64,000 nucleotides of DNA from Chamaecrista fasciculata (GCA_003254925.1 QANZ01009179.1:95325-159324); one strand, 5' to 3'; numbered from the stretch's first letter, positions 1-12,835 are shown. The notes: a model not told the origin generated them from the sequence alone. Program-made: numbers and translations.

Positions 1-1022
1 AATCGGAGGAAGAAATCTTCACAGACCTAAAAACTTGGCATGCTTCAAGCACCTTATCCCTACTGGTACCTTCATAACAATATATAATTTATTATTAAGA
101 TTGGATTAAATTGTCATTTTGGTCCTAAATGTATGCTCTAATAATTATTTTTATCTTTTATGTTTCAAATAAAATGTTCAAATTGGTCTTAAATGTTGAC
201 AAAAATATTTCATTTTGGTCCCAAATTGTTGAATATGATTATATTTCTTTCGTTTTAAATTCAAATATGACGAATTCAAAGCTAAGTATTTTTCACAATG
301 AGAAACATGACCAAATTCAAGAATTTGATACCAAAATAAAATATTTCGTCAACATTTATAACCAATTTGAACATTTTGAAATATAAAGACCAAAATGAAC
401 ATTTTGATATCTATATTTAATGTCTGAGAATGTATTCGAATAGGATTGCTTCCAATAAAAAAATATTTTCAAAATTATATATACATATATATATATGATT
501 TTGAAAGATTAACTAAAATTAATCTACTTATATATATATATACTACTATACTGTACACTAAAATTGTATTTATACTGTGTACTTTATTTCCTACAGAGAG
601 AGTCTGTGGTGCAAATAATACAATGCAACCTAAATTAGAGAGGAGGCTCACCTATATGCCTCCCAAAGATGATTCCATGTTTTCTCAGGTTGTGGAAGCA
701 CACAAAGAAAACTTACAAGTAAGTGTACATATGTGAACCACCATTTTAAACATTATGTTAAAGAATTCTTATACTTTTTAGGTTAAAGTATAATTTTGGT
801 CACATAACTTTTACTCAGGTTTCAATTCGATTCCATAATTTATTTTGTTGCACTTCTTGTCTCATATCTTTGCTAAAAATTCGACATTGGGAAACTAGCG
901 ATAAAACTTTTTCAAAGATATGGGACCAAAAGATATGAGACCAAAAGTGCAACAAAAAGAGTTACAGGACCAAATTGAAACATAAAAAAAAGATATAGGA
1001 TCAAATCTTCCGAACCAAGAAA

Positions 1023-1088
<66 letters not shown>

Positions 1089-2714
1089 TGATTTTACTAT
1101 TATTATTATTATTTTGGTCATGCTTGTGTGTGATATTGATTGCAGTATATCAGCCCTGCTATTCCTAGTGATTACAAAGAAAGTTTAGCCCGATTTACCG
1201 AAGGCTTGGGCCCTACTGCCCAAAAAGTTGCAGCCAAACAAATAGAACGACTTCGTTTCAACCAAATGCTTTTTGGTGAAACACCAAGCCCAAATCCTCT
1301 GGCTCATTTCTTACACACTACTACTAGTACTGGTACTGCTGCTGCTTCTACTTCACAAGAACCAGCACCACATGCTCCTGTCATGCAAGGCCCATCATCA
1401 TCTAATGGGCCCAACGGGCCTAATGGGCCTATGACTATCCCTTTTGCTACTCCTGAAGAAACATATAATAGCAACAACGACCTTGAGCAATCAATCAGTG
1501 ACTTGAGGAAGTGTGGGGATATTGTTGGTTGGAATACTCCAGGTTCATTGCTTGGTGATGATGCTTATTCTAAGGACCAAAATGAAGGAGGCAGTGGTTT
1601 TACTGGATTGGATTTGAATAATGACAAAATGGGCTCTATCTCTTCTTTGCTGACTGGGCCTGGGCTTCCCTCATCTAATCTCAATCTCATTGACCGTTTC
1701 ACGGCCCATGCTGCTACTAGAAATCCTCAAGGATCTAACACCCGGGCTCATTGTCAGGCCCAGGTCTGGCCCACTACTATCATCTCTGGGCCTCAGCCCA
1801 AGCCTTTGAGCAACATCAACAGACGCTACTCTGAGTTGTTCTCGACTCTGCCCCAATCCACTAATAATCTCTCAAGCCCATCTCTTGACCTGCTGTCTCA
1901 GATCATGAAGCCCACGGATCAGCCCATCATGGATTATAATTATAGTAACGTTTCTGAGCAATCACCTTTTCTGAATGGGAATAATAATTTCACATTTCAA
2001 TCTTTCATGTCTCTACTAAAGTCCCAAGAGCCCCTGATGACTGATTATGACTTTTCTGGGCCGTCAATGCAACCTCAGCCTCACGAGAAGCCCACAGAGC
2101 CCATGAACTTTACATGGCAATCTTTCATGCCTCAATCAAGGCCCAATAATGAAAACATAGCTGCGGGCTCTACTAGCCTTTATGGGCAATCTTTAGCACC
2201 TCAGGCCCAGAAGCTTAAGGCTCCCATGATTGAGCCCATGATGGGTTATAGTCTCTCTGAACACTCCTTTTTGTCCCAGGCTTTGCAAAGCCCACAAGAG
2301 CCCATGATTGGGTATAATAATAATTTCTCAACCAATTTTCAATCTATGTTGGGCTCAACAAACTTCAACAATGTTATGCCCTCCGTCCCAGAAAATGCAA
2401 GCCTTTATACTCCAGCACCACCACCACAACAACAACAAATGTATGGGCTTTCTCAAGATCCATTGGCAATGCAACCTGGGCCTGGGCCCAGCCTGATGAG
2501 CGGCCCATTGGGCTTTTTTCCCCAAGATGATTCTGTACAGCTGCCACCATTACCCCAAACTTTATCTGATGAAATGCCGATGGGCCTTGATGCATACTAT
2601 GGGCCTACTTCTATGGGGGCCCAGCCCGCAGGAGGAGGAGTAGAAGCTGCTGCTCCAACTTCACAGATTCTTTGGGATGATCCTCGTCTCCCCAATCTGT
2701 CTCTTCAGCTCTAA
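1..2714 (+). CDS. 3' part of an unrecognised protein-coding gene, Pro/Asn/Gln-rich C-terminal region
   Basis: I see three exons in one continuous frame. The first (2-65) ends before a GT donor. The second (597-718) follows a CTACAG acceptor and precedes GTAAGT. The third (1146-2714) follows TTGATTGCAG and ends in TAA. The visible product is about 584 residues and its N-terminus lies outside the window. The first ~110 residues are charged and look folded (motifs LERRLTYMPPKDDSMF, YISPAIPSDYKESL, VAAKQIERLRFNQMLFGE). The rest is low-complexity, rich in Pro, Asn, Gln, Ser and Met, with degenerate repeats of the kind 'EPMIxY ... FxxQSFM' in the second half. Such composition is common in plant transcription or RNA-processing regulators, but that is only inference. 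I do not recognise the family. The long last exon is uninterrupted, which argues for an intact gene. Both introns contain MITE-like hairpins. Confidence 0.7.
106..408. repeat. MITE-like inverted repeat, 'family B', in intron
   Basis: The left arm reads TCATTTTGGTCCTAAATG and the right arm GACCAAAATGAACATTTTG. The interior has the family's CATTTTGGTCCCAAATTGTTGAA-type segments. The same sequence family recurs near 15400, 22270, 26010, 31615 and 60640. It lies entirely in the intron between the first two visible exons of the partial gene. Boundaries are approximate. Confidence 0.6.
784..1018. repeat. MITE-like hairpin in intron
   Basis: The left side (AAAGTATAATTTTGGTCACATAAC, then TTTTGTTGCACTTCTTG) is complementary to the right side (CAAAAGTGCAACAAAAAGAGTT, then GGACCAAATTGAAAC). 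This is the vocabulary of the 'family A' elements at 5652-6232 and 39588-40015. It sits in the intron before the long last exon of the partial gene. Confidence 0.55.
1021..1115. repeat. (ATT)n microsatellite
   Basis: About 23 uninterrupted ATT units run from 1021 to 1088, followed by a short interruption and five more. It ends about 30 bases before the splice acceptor of the last exon, so length changes would alter acceptor context but not the protein. Confidence 0.95.
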
Positions 2715-5651
2715 TTAATCATAATATTTATGGTAAAATTAATAATGTAATGCCAAACTATGAAAGGCCTTTATTGTGTGACCAAAGTGGTTAAAACTTG
2801 TGGTATGCTTTGTTCCTTTTATATTTCCTTCCTTCAGTAATAATCAGTGCTCTGTGTTTGTTTAATTTGATGTATGGGATGATATAATTAATAGCTATGC
2901 ATGCATGCCTTTAAAAGTTTCTTGTTTTATTATTGAGTCACTGCACTATCAATCTATCAGCTGCTAGCTACATGTACTCCCAAACACATCAGATATCTTG
3001 GTCTCTTTAACACTTTGATTATTTTAGTAGAGTGAAAAGTTGAAAACTTGTTTTATTATGGGCATATAAAGCCAGATGTTCTAGATTTCTCTGTAATTCA
3101 AAGAGAGATTAGAATAAAACAAACTGTTTTACTTAAAGAAAAATTTAAATGAAATCATGCCTGCATTGTACTTCAAATCTTTCTCTGAACTATAGAAAGA
3201 TTCAAAAGAGTGAATTAAAATGATCCAAATTTGAATAATAGTGGAAAAGCTGAAATTAAGTTCTGTGTTTTGTTCTTTAAAAAAGAAAAAAGAAAGAAGA
3301 AAAGAGTGGGTGTTGAAGTTGAAGAAGAGCATAAATATTGATATTAGAGTGTGCACACCCGACAGAAAGTGGGATCCACCTCAGCAGGTGAAGATAAAAT
3401 CAGAAGGTGTGCCCCTTTATCCATCATCACCACCCCCACCTATATTATTATTATTGCTTTTCTCTGCCACCCTGCTTCTCTAAATCCACCCTCCAATCAT
3501 AAACATTTTATACATCACACACATATATAACATATATCATGATAAAAGGAAAGGAAGTGATCTAGGGAAATTTTATGTATATTAAATACTGAAATGAGCA
3601 AGTTAATATATATATAGGTAAAAGTATATTTTTGATCCCATAATTTTTGTTTAGGTCTTATATTAGTTATATTAGTGTTGTAACTTTTTTTATTGCACTT
3701 TTAACCTCATATTTTTTGTTCAAGTTTCAATTTGGTCCCGTGTTGCACTTTTAACCTCATATATTTATAAAAACTTACACCATTTTATGAATTTTTTTGT
3801 AAAGATATAAGATTAAAAGTGCAACAAAATATAATACAGGATCAAATTGAGACATGAGTAAAAAACATGAGATCAAAAATGCACTTTTTCCCATATATAT
3901 ATATATATATAGTCATTCTTATGTTAAAACAGAATTGAATTATAAAAAAGTATACCACTACAGTGGTACCCTATATATGTATATATTATATGTTTTTGTG
4001 TGTGTGTGGGAGAAGAGTTGGTGAAGATATGGCAGAGAGCTTTTTAGTTTTTACCTTATATTTCATTTCAGAGTGGCATGTTACTATCAATTAAATTATA
4101 AGTTGGACCACACAGAGCACAGAAGCAAAGCCCCCACACTTATTTAATGTACTGGAGTTACACTGCTGTTAAGAGACTTGTCACCATCTTTCTTTTTTCT
4201 TTCTTTTTTTTTGTGGGGGAAAAATAATAATTAATAATAATGTAGCTAGCTAGCAGTGACGCATAATAAGCCAGAGATATATATATGTTAGGTTGATATG
4301 AACCCAGACACACATGTACAGTGAACTGAGATTTATATGATATTGATATTATCAAATATCAGAAGAAGTAAACTAAAAACAAATATAAATGAATGAATAG
4401 CTAGCGGTCATGAGTCATAGTTTCTTCGTATATTCCTGCTGTTTACCACTGAAAATTAATCCTTCACTTTCGCTTTCTGACGACGGCGATAGAGAGAATT
4501 TTACTACACGACAAAACATTAATAACTGCCACACATTTTTGCTATAATCAAATCCATATATATGCATGCATAAAATAAGAGGTGATAATTTTATTTTTAG
4601 TTTTCAAATTAATTTTGTTCCTTACACTTTTTGTTGTTTTCTTTAGTATTTAATTTTTATCATTAATCCAAATTAAACATGATTATCTTTAATTTCTGTT
4701 TTGAGATATTGACTAATTTTCTCTCATGTATATCTTAATAAGCAAATTAAGAGTCATCAAATAGAGATAAATTTACAGTTGATTTTTTTCTTTTCTCAAA
4801 ATGCCAACTCACTAGGGATAATCAAAATATTCAAAGTAAATGGAGATCCTAAAATTTTACTCACGAGTTTAGGTTTAAACTCGGATCCAACCTTAATAGG
4901 TCCGAGTCTAGGTCCTTGTATATGGCGGTACCCTACTATACCCGCACCTTACCCCATACCCTACTAATAATAATAAATATTTCTTTATATATATAAAAAC
5001 CTTTTTTGTTGAGAAAATATTAAATATTTCATAAATATTGAAATATTTTATTAATACATTTCTATTTATGATTTTTTTTATTTTTAGTAGTTATAGATAA
5101 AAAAGTTAAATGAAAAAAAGTTTTATATCAATAAAAAATAATTATTTTAGAATCTCTTCAGGTCCAAATGCGGGTATAGAGATGGAGATATTTTGATATC
5201 CGCTCATATTTAGGTCCGAGTACAGGTATCATAATATTCTACTCATGACTATCCCTACAACTCACCTATCAAGATTTATATGAGAAAAAAATTATTCAAG
5301 TCGAGTATCTAGTTCAGAGATAATAACAACAGAAATTAGACAAAATCATACTTTAAACTAACAATGTAACAAGTAAAAAAGCTTGAGGACCAAAATTGAA
5401 CCAAATGAAATATGAAGATGAAACAGAATTTACCATATAATTCAAAGACTAAAATGAAGAATGACCAACAACAAATTTTTTAATATCTAATATTGCATTT
5501 AGATGAAGTAACTTAATTAACAAAAAATTTTGAATTTCTTCTTCCTCTTAAATTATTCTCATTCAAACATGATATATAATAAGACTCTAAAATTCAGGCA
5601 AGTCTCTGCACAAATACCATACCAAGCAATCATTTAGTCATTAAAAAATAA
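2715..5651. other. Intergenic region downstream of the partial gene
   Basis: The first few hundred bases must contain the 3' UTR and poly(A) site of the upstream gene; I see no decisive signal. The remainder is AT-rich, with (TA)n tracts and a MITE-like hairpin listed separately. I see no convincing coding exon on either strand; the short open frames have no splice context or protein-like composition. Confidence 0.6.
3616..3895. repeat. MITE-like hairpin
   Basis: The left end (GGTAAAAGTATATTTTTGATC) is complementary in outline to the right end (GATCAAAAATGCACTTTTTCCC). The interior has ACTTTTAACCTCATAT near 3700 answered by ATAAGATTAAAAGTGCAAC near 3810. It is a degenerate family A relative flanked by TA-rich sequence. 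Confidence 0.5.
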
Positions 5652-6232
5652 GGCTTAAGTGCAATTTTGGTCCCCTAACTTTTGAAAAGGTCTCAATTTC
5701 GTCCTCTAACTTTTTTTGTTGCAATTTTGGTCCCTTAACTTTTGCAAAGGTCTCAATTTGGTCCCCTAACTTTCGCAAAGGTCTCAATTTAGTCCCCTAA
5801 CTTTTTTTGTTGCAATTTTGGTCTCCTAACTCTTGAAAACGTTTCACTATTGGTCCCAAGTGCACTTCCAAGTCATGAAAACGTCTCCGCATAATGGTCC
5901 TTTTTTAATCCACTTCACCCATATTTGTCACGTCATCAGCCAACTCAGCCTGCCAGATCGGCACTAACGGCAGATAATGGATGGAAAAAGTGCACTTGGG
6001 ACCAACAGTGAGACGCTTTCAAAAGTTAGGGGACCAAAATTGCAACAAAAAAAGTTAGGGGACCAAATTGAGACCTTTACGAAAGTTAAGGGACCAAAAT
6101 TGCAACAAAAAAAGTTAGGGGACCAAATTGAGCCCTTTGCGAAAATTAGGGGACCAAAATTGCAACAAAAAAAGTTAGAGGACCAAATTGAGACCTTTGC
6201 GAAAGTTAAGGGACCAAAATTGCACTTAAGCC
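5652..6232. mobile_element. MULE-type MITE with long terminal inverted repeats ('family A')
   Basis: The element starts GGCTTAAGTGCAATTTTGG and ends with its reverse complement CCAAAATTGCACTTAAGCC. The arms are over 200 bases each and are built from several copies of a unit containing GGGACCAAAATTGCAACAAA. It is flanked by a perfect 9-bp direct repeat AAAAAATAA (5643-5651 and 6233-6241). A 9-bp target duplication with long inverted arms fits Mutator-like elements. The 113- and 120-codon open frames over the element are shadows of the internal repetition. Confidence 0.85.
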
Positions 6233-6241
6233 AAAAAATAA

Positions 6242-9200
6242 TAATAATAATAATAACTTCCCACCAAGTCTCTGCACAAATACCATACCCATCATGCATG
6301 ATCATATCACTATATGTATCAGATCAGATTGTGAGATGAGTAGTGAAATCAGAATCATATTTATTTTCTGAATCTGGGAAAATAAACAACTCAAACATAT
6401 GTGTGATGTGTCTACAATTTCTTCATTAATGGATTACCACATATATAGAGGAGGCATCACAATAAATTGGATCACATCTACCTAGTATAAACTTATTTTT
6501 TAGTCATAGAATTTATCTTACAATTACAATTTAGTCCTTAGATACTAAAAATACAATTTTTTGGTCTGCCCTTGCCAGAAATGTTCAGCATAAGGAATGC
6601 AAGACCCTTAAATCACCTTAATGATTGGCTCTTGAGGATCAGTTTTCTCAGACCACCACCACCGGCATGCATTCATGTGATGAAAGATTGAGCCTCCATT
6701 ATTAATTCGCGTGATCATACAATAATAACAGAAAAAATCAATCTTTAATTAGTTCAATAACTTATATAATTAATTAATTTATATTTAAGGATATTTCTAA
6801 GTATAATTAATATAAAGTGCTAGCCTGTGATTCAGATAGTGAAATCTGCGCACCTGTTAAATGTATATACTTAAAGTGACTTTTGAAAATCTTTCAAGAT
6901 ATACATATACACATACACACATACACACATGCACACACAAAGCCAAAACTCCATTAGGGACCACCATACTCTGCTGAACAATATAAATATTTTATTTTAC
7001 ACAAGCAAATCGTACTCCCACAGTGATCAAGTGTCCATTCTTTTATAATTTAGACTAAAACTAAAAATCTTCATGAATCCTAAAAGATATATTTTTTAGT
7101 CTTTAACAATTAAAAAAATATATTATTTAATCTAAAAAAAGGCTAATAAATATATATATATATATATATTATTTTGATATTTCAATGATTAAATTGTGTA
7201 TTTTAATTTTTTTAAAAACTAAATTATCAAGTCGACAATGTTTTAGAGATTAAATTAACTCTAAGTCTCAACCCCTCAAAAATTTGTTTTTCCTGCAGTG
7301 AGCAAAATGCTGCCATGAAAATGACTAGACAAATGGTTTTACAACACGTGCCCCACAGAGAATTTCACACAGGAAAAGTTAAAAGGAAATGACAAAATAC
7401 GAATACATGAGAGTGGTCCTGCATTATATATACATATATATTAAAACATGCAGATTCTTAAAAATAGACGGAACAAGGGGCTGTGGAAAAATCCACTTTA
7501 GATTTAAGAGAACTTTATGGCTTAACATAGAAGCTCCAATCACACATTCACATGCTCTTTTCTCGAAGTGTATCTGCATTATTAAATAATAATATTGAGT
7601 TTTAATTTTTTTTTAAAAAAAAAAGCATAGCTATTCAGTTTGAAGTGTACTTGTATCTCGAACTCCTAAAATCAAAGAACTGGCTGGCTTATTAGTTTAA
7701 AAGATAGTTCAGTTGTTTTGTTTAGAGTTCAAAACAGTTCACACGCACATACACATGCAACCCTTATTATATAATAATGTTCTTTCTTTTGGAAGTATAT
7801 ATATTGCCTCAAAAACGCAAGGGAATGGCGTTCTCTAAAATATATCCTTCTACAATACCCAGAAATTATGATACCCGATGATATGCCAAATATGGTACTT
7901 TAACAACGTGAGCTTATGCTTAAAAATGGGATATTATTATACCCTCATCACCATTAATAGAATAATCTTTCCTTGAAACCATTAAATAAATAATTCAGGC
8001 ATTCAAAATGTAACAATATAAAAGTTCAGATGCCCTAAACTATTTCAAGATAAAACTCACTTAAGTGTTATCTTTTTATTCACAAACATGCAAAACAAAA
8101 CCATATATATATACTACTCACTTCACTAGTAAAATACTCTTAAGTTATCCAAACCCAAAATATAACATCAAACTATATAATCATAAAAAACTACAATATC
8201 AACAATAAACGCAATCATCATCAATCCATAATCTTAATTTCTTCTGGATGAAAAAACATGTATATATATATATATATATCTTGAGAAGTTTAAAAATTGG
8301 ATTTTGCAATAGCATATGCTTTTAGGAAAAGTTATGAGGGAAGTGAAGTAAAGTGGAGGAGATATTTGAGAGAAAAGAGAAATATTAATTGGATGTCACG
8401 AATGTCAACAACGTTATATATATATATAGCATAGCTCCAAGTTCCAACCTCTGGCTCAGACCCCAGTATATATTGATGCCATTTGGACGGTTAATATTTA
8501 ATTTCAGGCGCTGCAAAAACTGCTCACACTCGCAACTTTGATCAGAAATGATAATTACAAACCCATTTTATAACCCCCCCAAAAGAAATCACCTAAATAA
8601 AAGGCAAAAGTATCTTTTGTCTTTAAATTTAATTTTCAATTTCATCCTTTTTTTCAATCAATTTCATATTTTGACCAAATGAAATTGACCAAAAAAAATA
8701 ATATTAGAGATAATGAAATTGAAATCTGATACAAAGTTTGGAGACTAAAAAGGTAATTTTGCCTAAACAAAAAGAAACTTTAGTGTTTTTCTAATACCAA
8801 TTATATATATATTCTTGTAATTCAAAAATATATATATTATTAATTATAATAATAATTAAAATAATAATTCTCAGCGAAAAAACACTTAAAGAAAAAGACC
8901 AACACCTCTCATGGAATAAAGACTTAATTATATTCTACTTAAATGGTTTGTAATTTTTACACTAGTAAACAAATAATTTTTATACATAGAATAGAATGTA
9001 AATTTTTAATTTTAACACATTAAATGATATTGAAAAAAGCTCAAGACAAAGACATACATAGTTCTAGTAATATATAACACTACCTTAATTAGCACTACGG
9101 TATATACTCCCTTTCCTTTTGTAACTGTTCCTTTTATAACCAAAAAAAATAACACTACCTTGAGCTGTGACCAAAGGTTACTTGGGTGCTTCATGTGTAT

Positions 9201-9677
9201 TATAAATGTTTATATCTGATGATTGATGTGGCAAGAACACGTACGATATGTGATAATGACATATCAAGATGAGTTTTCTCAGATGTATTGAAAATAAATA
9301 GCAAAAATGGTGACGTTGGTGGTGGTGCATGGTGGTGTTGGAGCAACATCTCTAACAACTCACTGTGTGGGGTTTATATAACATTGTGTTATGTACTTAT
9401 ATATGTTCATTATTCATTTGCCCAAACTTCGCTTTTGTTTGTGTTTTGGAATAAAGTGTCACACACACACACACTGCCCTCCACCCTAAAATTTGGATCT
9501 CATGTATGCAGAGTGAGAAAGACACAATTAGTGTCAAAGATGCGGGTCTTTCTAACTATATTTTTCTCTTTCTACATTACACTATATATCATTCTTTCTT
9601 TGCACTACACCATAGTAATACTATAAAAGATCTAAATCCTTGTACCAAAAAAATAAAATCAAAGTCCTCTTGTTATA
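6242..9677. other. Intergenic AT-rich region
   Basis: I see no gene here. The region has several (TA)n tracts, a CA-rich stretch near 6905-6940, and weak inverted matches near 8600-8770 resembling old MITE debris (TTTGTCTTTAAATTT against GACTAAAAAGGTAATTTT). No RNA gene was recognised. Confidence 0.5.
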
Positions 9678-9685
9678 GTAACTTA

Positions 9686-9857
9686 CAGTGACGGAGCTAG
9701 AAATGTTAACAAGGGGGCCAGAATTTTTTTTTAACAGTAAAGGGGGCCGTTGAAATTATAATGCATACAATTAAATTATATTAGGACTAATTTGTAGTAA
9801 CTACTGAAATTTTAGGCGGGGCCGTGGCCCCCACCAGCCCCCCTATCTCTGTGCCTG
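9686..9857. mobile_element. hAT-type MITE with 8-bp target duplication
   Basis: The left end CAGTGACGGAGCTAGAAAT and right end CCCCTATCTCTGTGCCTG are degenerate inverted repeats of the common plant hAT MITE termini (CAGGGGCGGAGC type). The interior has AAGGGGGCC against GGCCCCCACC. It is bounded by a perfect 8-bp direct repeat GTAACTTA (9678-9685 and 9858-9865), the target duplication length of hAT transposases. The element is 172 bp and non-coding. Confidence 0.88.
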
Positions 9858-10220
9858 GTAACTTAGATCCTCTAAAGTATTTTGGGGTGTAGTGCTGAGA
9901 GAGATAAGAATAAGTTAAAAAGAAAAAGTGTCAATAGAACTCACTTTCTCTTTTTACTTGTTGTTTTATTTGCAGTACTTTACCTATAATAGAATATAGA
10001 AAATCTAAATCCTAAATTGCTGCTTTATATATATATATATACCTTTAGTACGATTGTGAGGTATCTGTGACCCATAACCCAGCTATTAGCTATACCTAGA
10101 TAGCTACCCTACCCCCTCACTAGCTACCACCTTAGCTTTCGTCTCCAACCTTACTATTCATATACATTTATATCTACATAGGCATATATATACTACATGA
10201 CCCACACATATATTTATCAA

Positions 10221-10249
10221 CTAGTGTGCTAACCCGCGCAACGCGCGGG
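10221..10249 (-). mobile_element. Helitron 3' terminus (hairpin plus CTAG)
   Basis: On the minus strand there is a GC-rich hairpin (CCCGCGC arm at 10243-10249, loop 10240-10242, partner arm 10233-10239), a short spacer, then CTAG followed by T. This is the CTRR-T terminus used by plant Helitrons, which insert between A and T. The element therefore extends to higher coordinates. I did not find its 5' TC end. The helicase fragment at 10545-10740, on the same strand, supports the call. Confidence 0.75.
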
Positions 10250-10544
10250 AATGTAATTGCTTCATAATTTATTATAATATTAATTACAAATTACATGTTA
10301 GTTGTCTTACATATAAATAACAATCTCAGAGAAAAAACTTAATTATAATTTTTTTGATATGTTAAATAAATTTTTTAAACTTGTATTACATGTATTAACA
10401 GCTAAAAAAAAATCCTAACTTTCATTAATTTGATTAATGAAAACAAACAAATACATTTTTTTATAATTATGTTATTCAAATGTAACACAAATGGTGAGAT
10501 AGTTTAAATAAATATTTTTTAACAACCAACCAATTATATATATA

Positions 10545-10740
10545 NATTGCAGAGAAGCTCTGTCGTAACTAAGCTCCTCAATAAGTATACTGTTTTCAAA
10601 GCTTCTAGATGAGAAAGAAGAAGGACGAGGCAACTCAGGATATTCTTCAAGACTATGGCCATTAGATCGTAATAACTCTTCGATTTTAATTAGTGTAAGA
10701 TCCTTTAGCCTATCATCATCAACAATAAGATCTGCATGTG
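10545..10740 (-). pseudogene. Fragment of a Helitron-encoded Rep/helicase protein
   Basis: The minus strand reads an open stretch of about 60 residues with the motifs LTLIKIEELLRSNGHSLEEY, PELPRP and ILIEELSYDRASLQ. This matches the segment just before the helicase domain in plant Helitron proteins (pattern EIEELLxxNGxSLxxFPxMPxP ... EELxYDRxxL). It is open up to the ambiguous base at 10545, and nothing convincing follows. It is a truncated remnant inside the Helitron whose end lies at 10221. A splice acceptor (CATGCAG) just upstream is possible. Confidence 0.75.
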
Positions 10741-11227
10741 TTTTAAAATATTACTGATGGGATATGGTAGGGATGTTATCATATTTGTACAATAATGTTA
10801 TAGGGAATCCTATTATTCAAATAATTAGCGTTGTGTGGTTTATTTCTCAATCTCCATCAATTACTTTACGATTTGATGGAGAGAAAGATAGATCTATGAA
10901 ACTCAATTATTTAGGCAATAGAATTCTGATCAAAACTTCATTTTAGTTCCTAATATTTAATCTAAATTTATGTTTGACCTATAATATTTTCTAATAGATT
11001 TAACAATTGAAGACTATATTAAAACAACAAAAACACTAGAGACAACAGAATTTAAGATAAACATCAGGCCTAGGGATCAAAATAAAACTTTGACCTAATT
11101 TTTTTAAAAAAAATCACCTCATATTTTTAATATTTTAGACATCATTTATGAAATAACAAATTAGGTTATATTACACTAAATCTCCGAGTTTTGAGTAAAG
11201 GGCATCTTAAATTAATAGACAAACCAA

Positions 11228-11292
11228 GGTTATTAAAACTGGACCGGTCATTGAACCGGCCGAAACAGCGGTTCAAGGTTCAATGGTTCAAC
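11228..11292. repeat. Fragment of an ACCGG-rich dispersed repeat
   Basis: The segment begins GGTTATTAAAACTGGACCGG and continues with several ACCGG/CCGGT words. The same opening occurs at 63247, and a related element lies at 48591-48735. Only a short part is present here. Confidence 0.5.
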
Positions 11293-11528
11293 CGAGGTCG
11301 GACCGTTAATAATTAAATAAATAAAAAATAATATATTTATTTTAATATAATAAAAATATATAATAAACTCTTTAAATTTAAGCTGGATTGAGTAAGAAAG
11401 TGATTAATTAGAAGGATAAAAAATCAAATTTTGAAGTAAAAACTATTAAATAACGTATTATTTTGAGTCTAAACATAATAAAAAACAAATTTCTTTAAAA
11501 TAACATCATTTTAATCAAGAAAAAGTAA

Positions 11529-11699
11529 NNNNNNNNNNNNNNNNNNNNNNNNNNNNNNNNNNNNNNNNNNNNNNNNNNNNNNNNNNNNNNNNNNNNNNNN
11601 NNNNNNNNNNNNNNNNNNNNNNNNNNNNNNNNNNNNNNNNNNNNNNNNNNNNNNNNNNNNNNNNNNNNNNNNNNNNNNNNNNNNNNNNNNNNNNNNNNN
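11529..11699. other. Assembly gap (171 N)
   Basis: This is a run of undetermined bases. It removes the left flank, and possibly the left edge, of the adjacent GACAC-rich MITE. Open frames running through it are meaningless. Confidence 0.99.
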
Positions 11700-12045
11700 G
11701 AAGCATGGACACTGACACGGACACGGGACACGACACTGACATGGACACAGTGACACGCTAAACTCTCAAAATTACGCGACACGACACGTCATATATTTAT
11801 ATGTATAAATAATTAAATATTCATAATTTTTAATGAAAAATTTAAAAATTACAAGTTTTATTCATAATATATGTCATATGTATTATTATTTTCTCTTATA
11901 TGTTATGGTAAAGCCACAAAAAATTAATTTATATTTTAAAATTTATGAATATGTGTCGTGCCAGTGTCGTACGGGTGTCGGACACTGACACGTGTCCGAC
12001 ACGGCGACACGCTCTCAAAATGAAGTGTCCATGCTTCTTAGGTTT
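11700..12045. mobile_element. GACAC-rich MITE, copy 1
   Basis: The left part starts GAAGCATGGACACTGACACG and the right part ends GTGTCCATGCTTCTTAGG, giving terminal inverted repeats. Both ends are packed with GACAC/GTGTC words around an AT-rich core of about 180 bp. A second copy in the opposite orientation lies at 45108-45446 and shares both core and ends, including the outer CTTAGGTT. The gap to the left prevents finding a target duplication. Confidence 0.75.
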
Positions 12046-12835
12046 TTTTTAATCTTTTTAACTTACGATATATACTGATAATGTTGTATTTACTATTACA
12101 ACATGTATATATCTAAATATTAATATCCTTCCACATATATTATATATTATATATATTATACTAGAGAGGATAATGGTGCCCTCAAATCTCGGAAATAACT
12201 CTAGGAGAAATCTGTATATGAAAATATCTAGTCCCGTGACTACTAGTACTATGTGTGCACATACTTTAATCACCTACAAATATAGTTAGAGAAACAAAAT
12301 CACAGGTTTATCTGCGATTATACTTTAGATTATATACATTCAGCAGAAGCTATAGAAACTCACTAATGACCACAGGTTTCACGGGTGTGTGTATATATAT
12401 ATATATATATATGTTAATATATGTTAATTAGTACAGCCAGTAAAGAATGACGAGGACTACTATCATAATAAACTCATGAAACTACCAAATAAAAAAAAAC
12501 AGAACATGAAACACATATATATGAAGTCCTGACATTAAGTGTCAGGAATACTGAATTCATCATATTATAAATTAAATGCATTTCATAGGAAAAGAATGGG
12601 AGATCGATGATGAAGCTCTTAGAAGATGATTAATTAATTTTCAGATGCAATAACAAACGAATGCCAAGGTTAATATGATTAAACGAAGAAGATGAAGACA
12701 TGGAAGATTGGAGAGTATATACATATATACACACATTTCCCCAATATATACATTGAAGAAAAATGAAGATAAAAGATATGACACAATACTTATGACTAAT
12801 GTTGTAAAATAAATAAAGCTTTATCAACTAAGATA
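12046..12835. other. Intergenic region 3' of the SINE and MIR319
   Basis: AT-rich sequence with a (TA)n tract near 12390-12412. I see no exon, RNA gene or clear repeat here. Confidence 0.4.

Noticed and set aside
912..1121. 69-codon minus frame with a poly-Asn run
   Set aside because: The run is the translated (ATT)n microsatellite.
5964..6339. 113- and 120-codon frames on both strands
   Set aside because: They are made of the repeated arms of the MULE-type MITE; both strands are open because the arm unit lacks stops.
11495..11782. Open frames crossing the N run
   Set aside because: Undetermined bases cannot contain stops.
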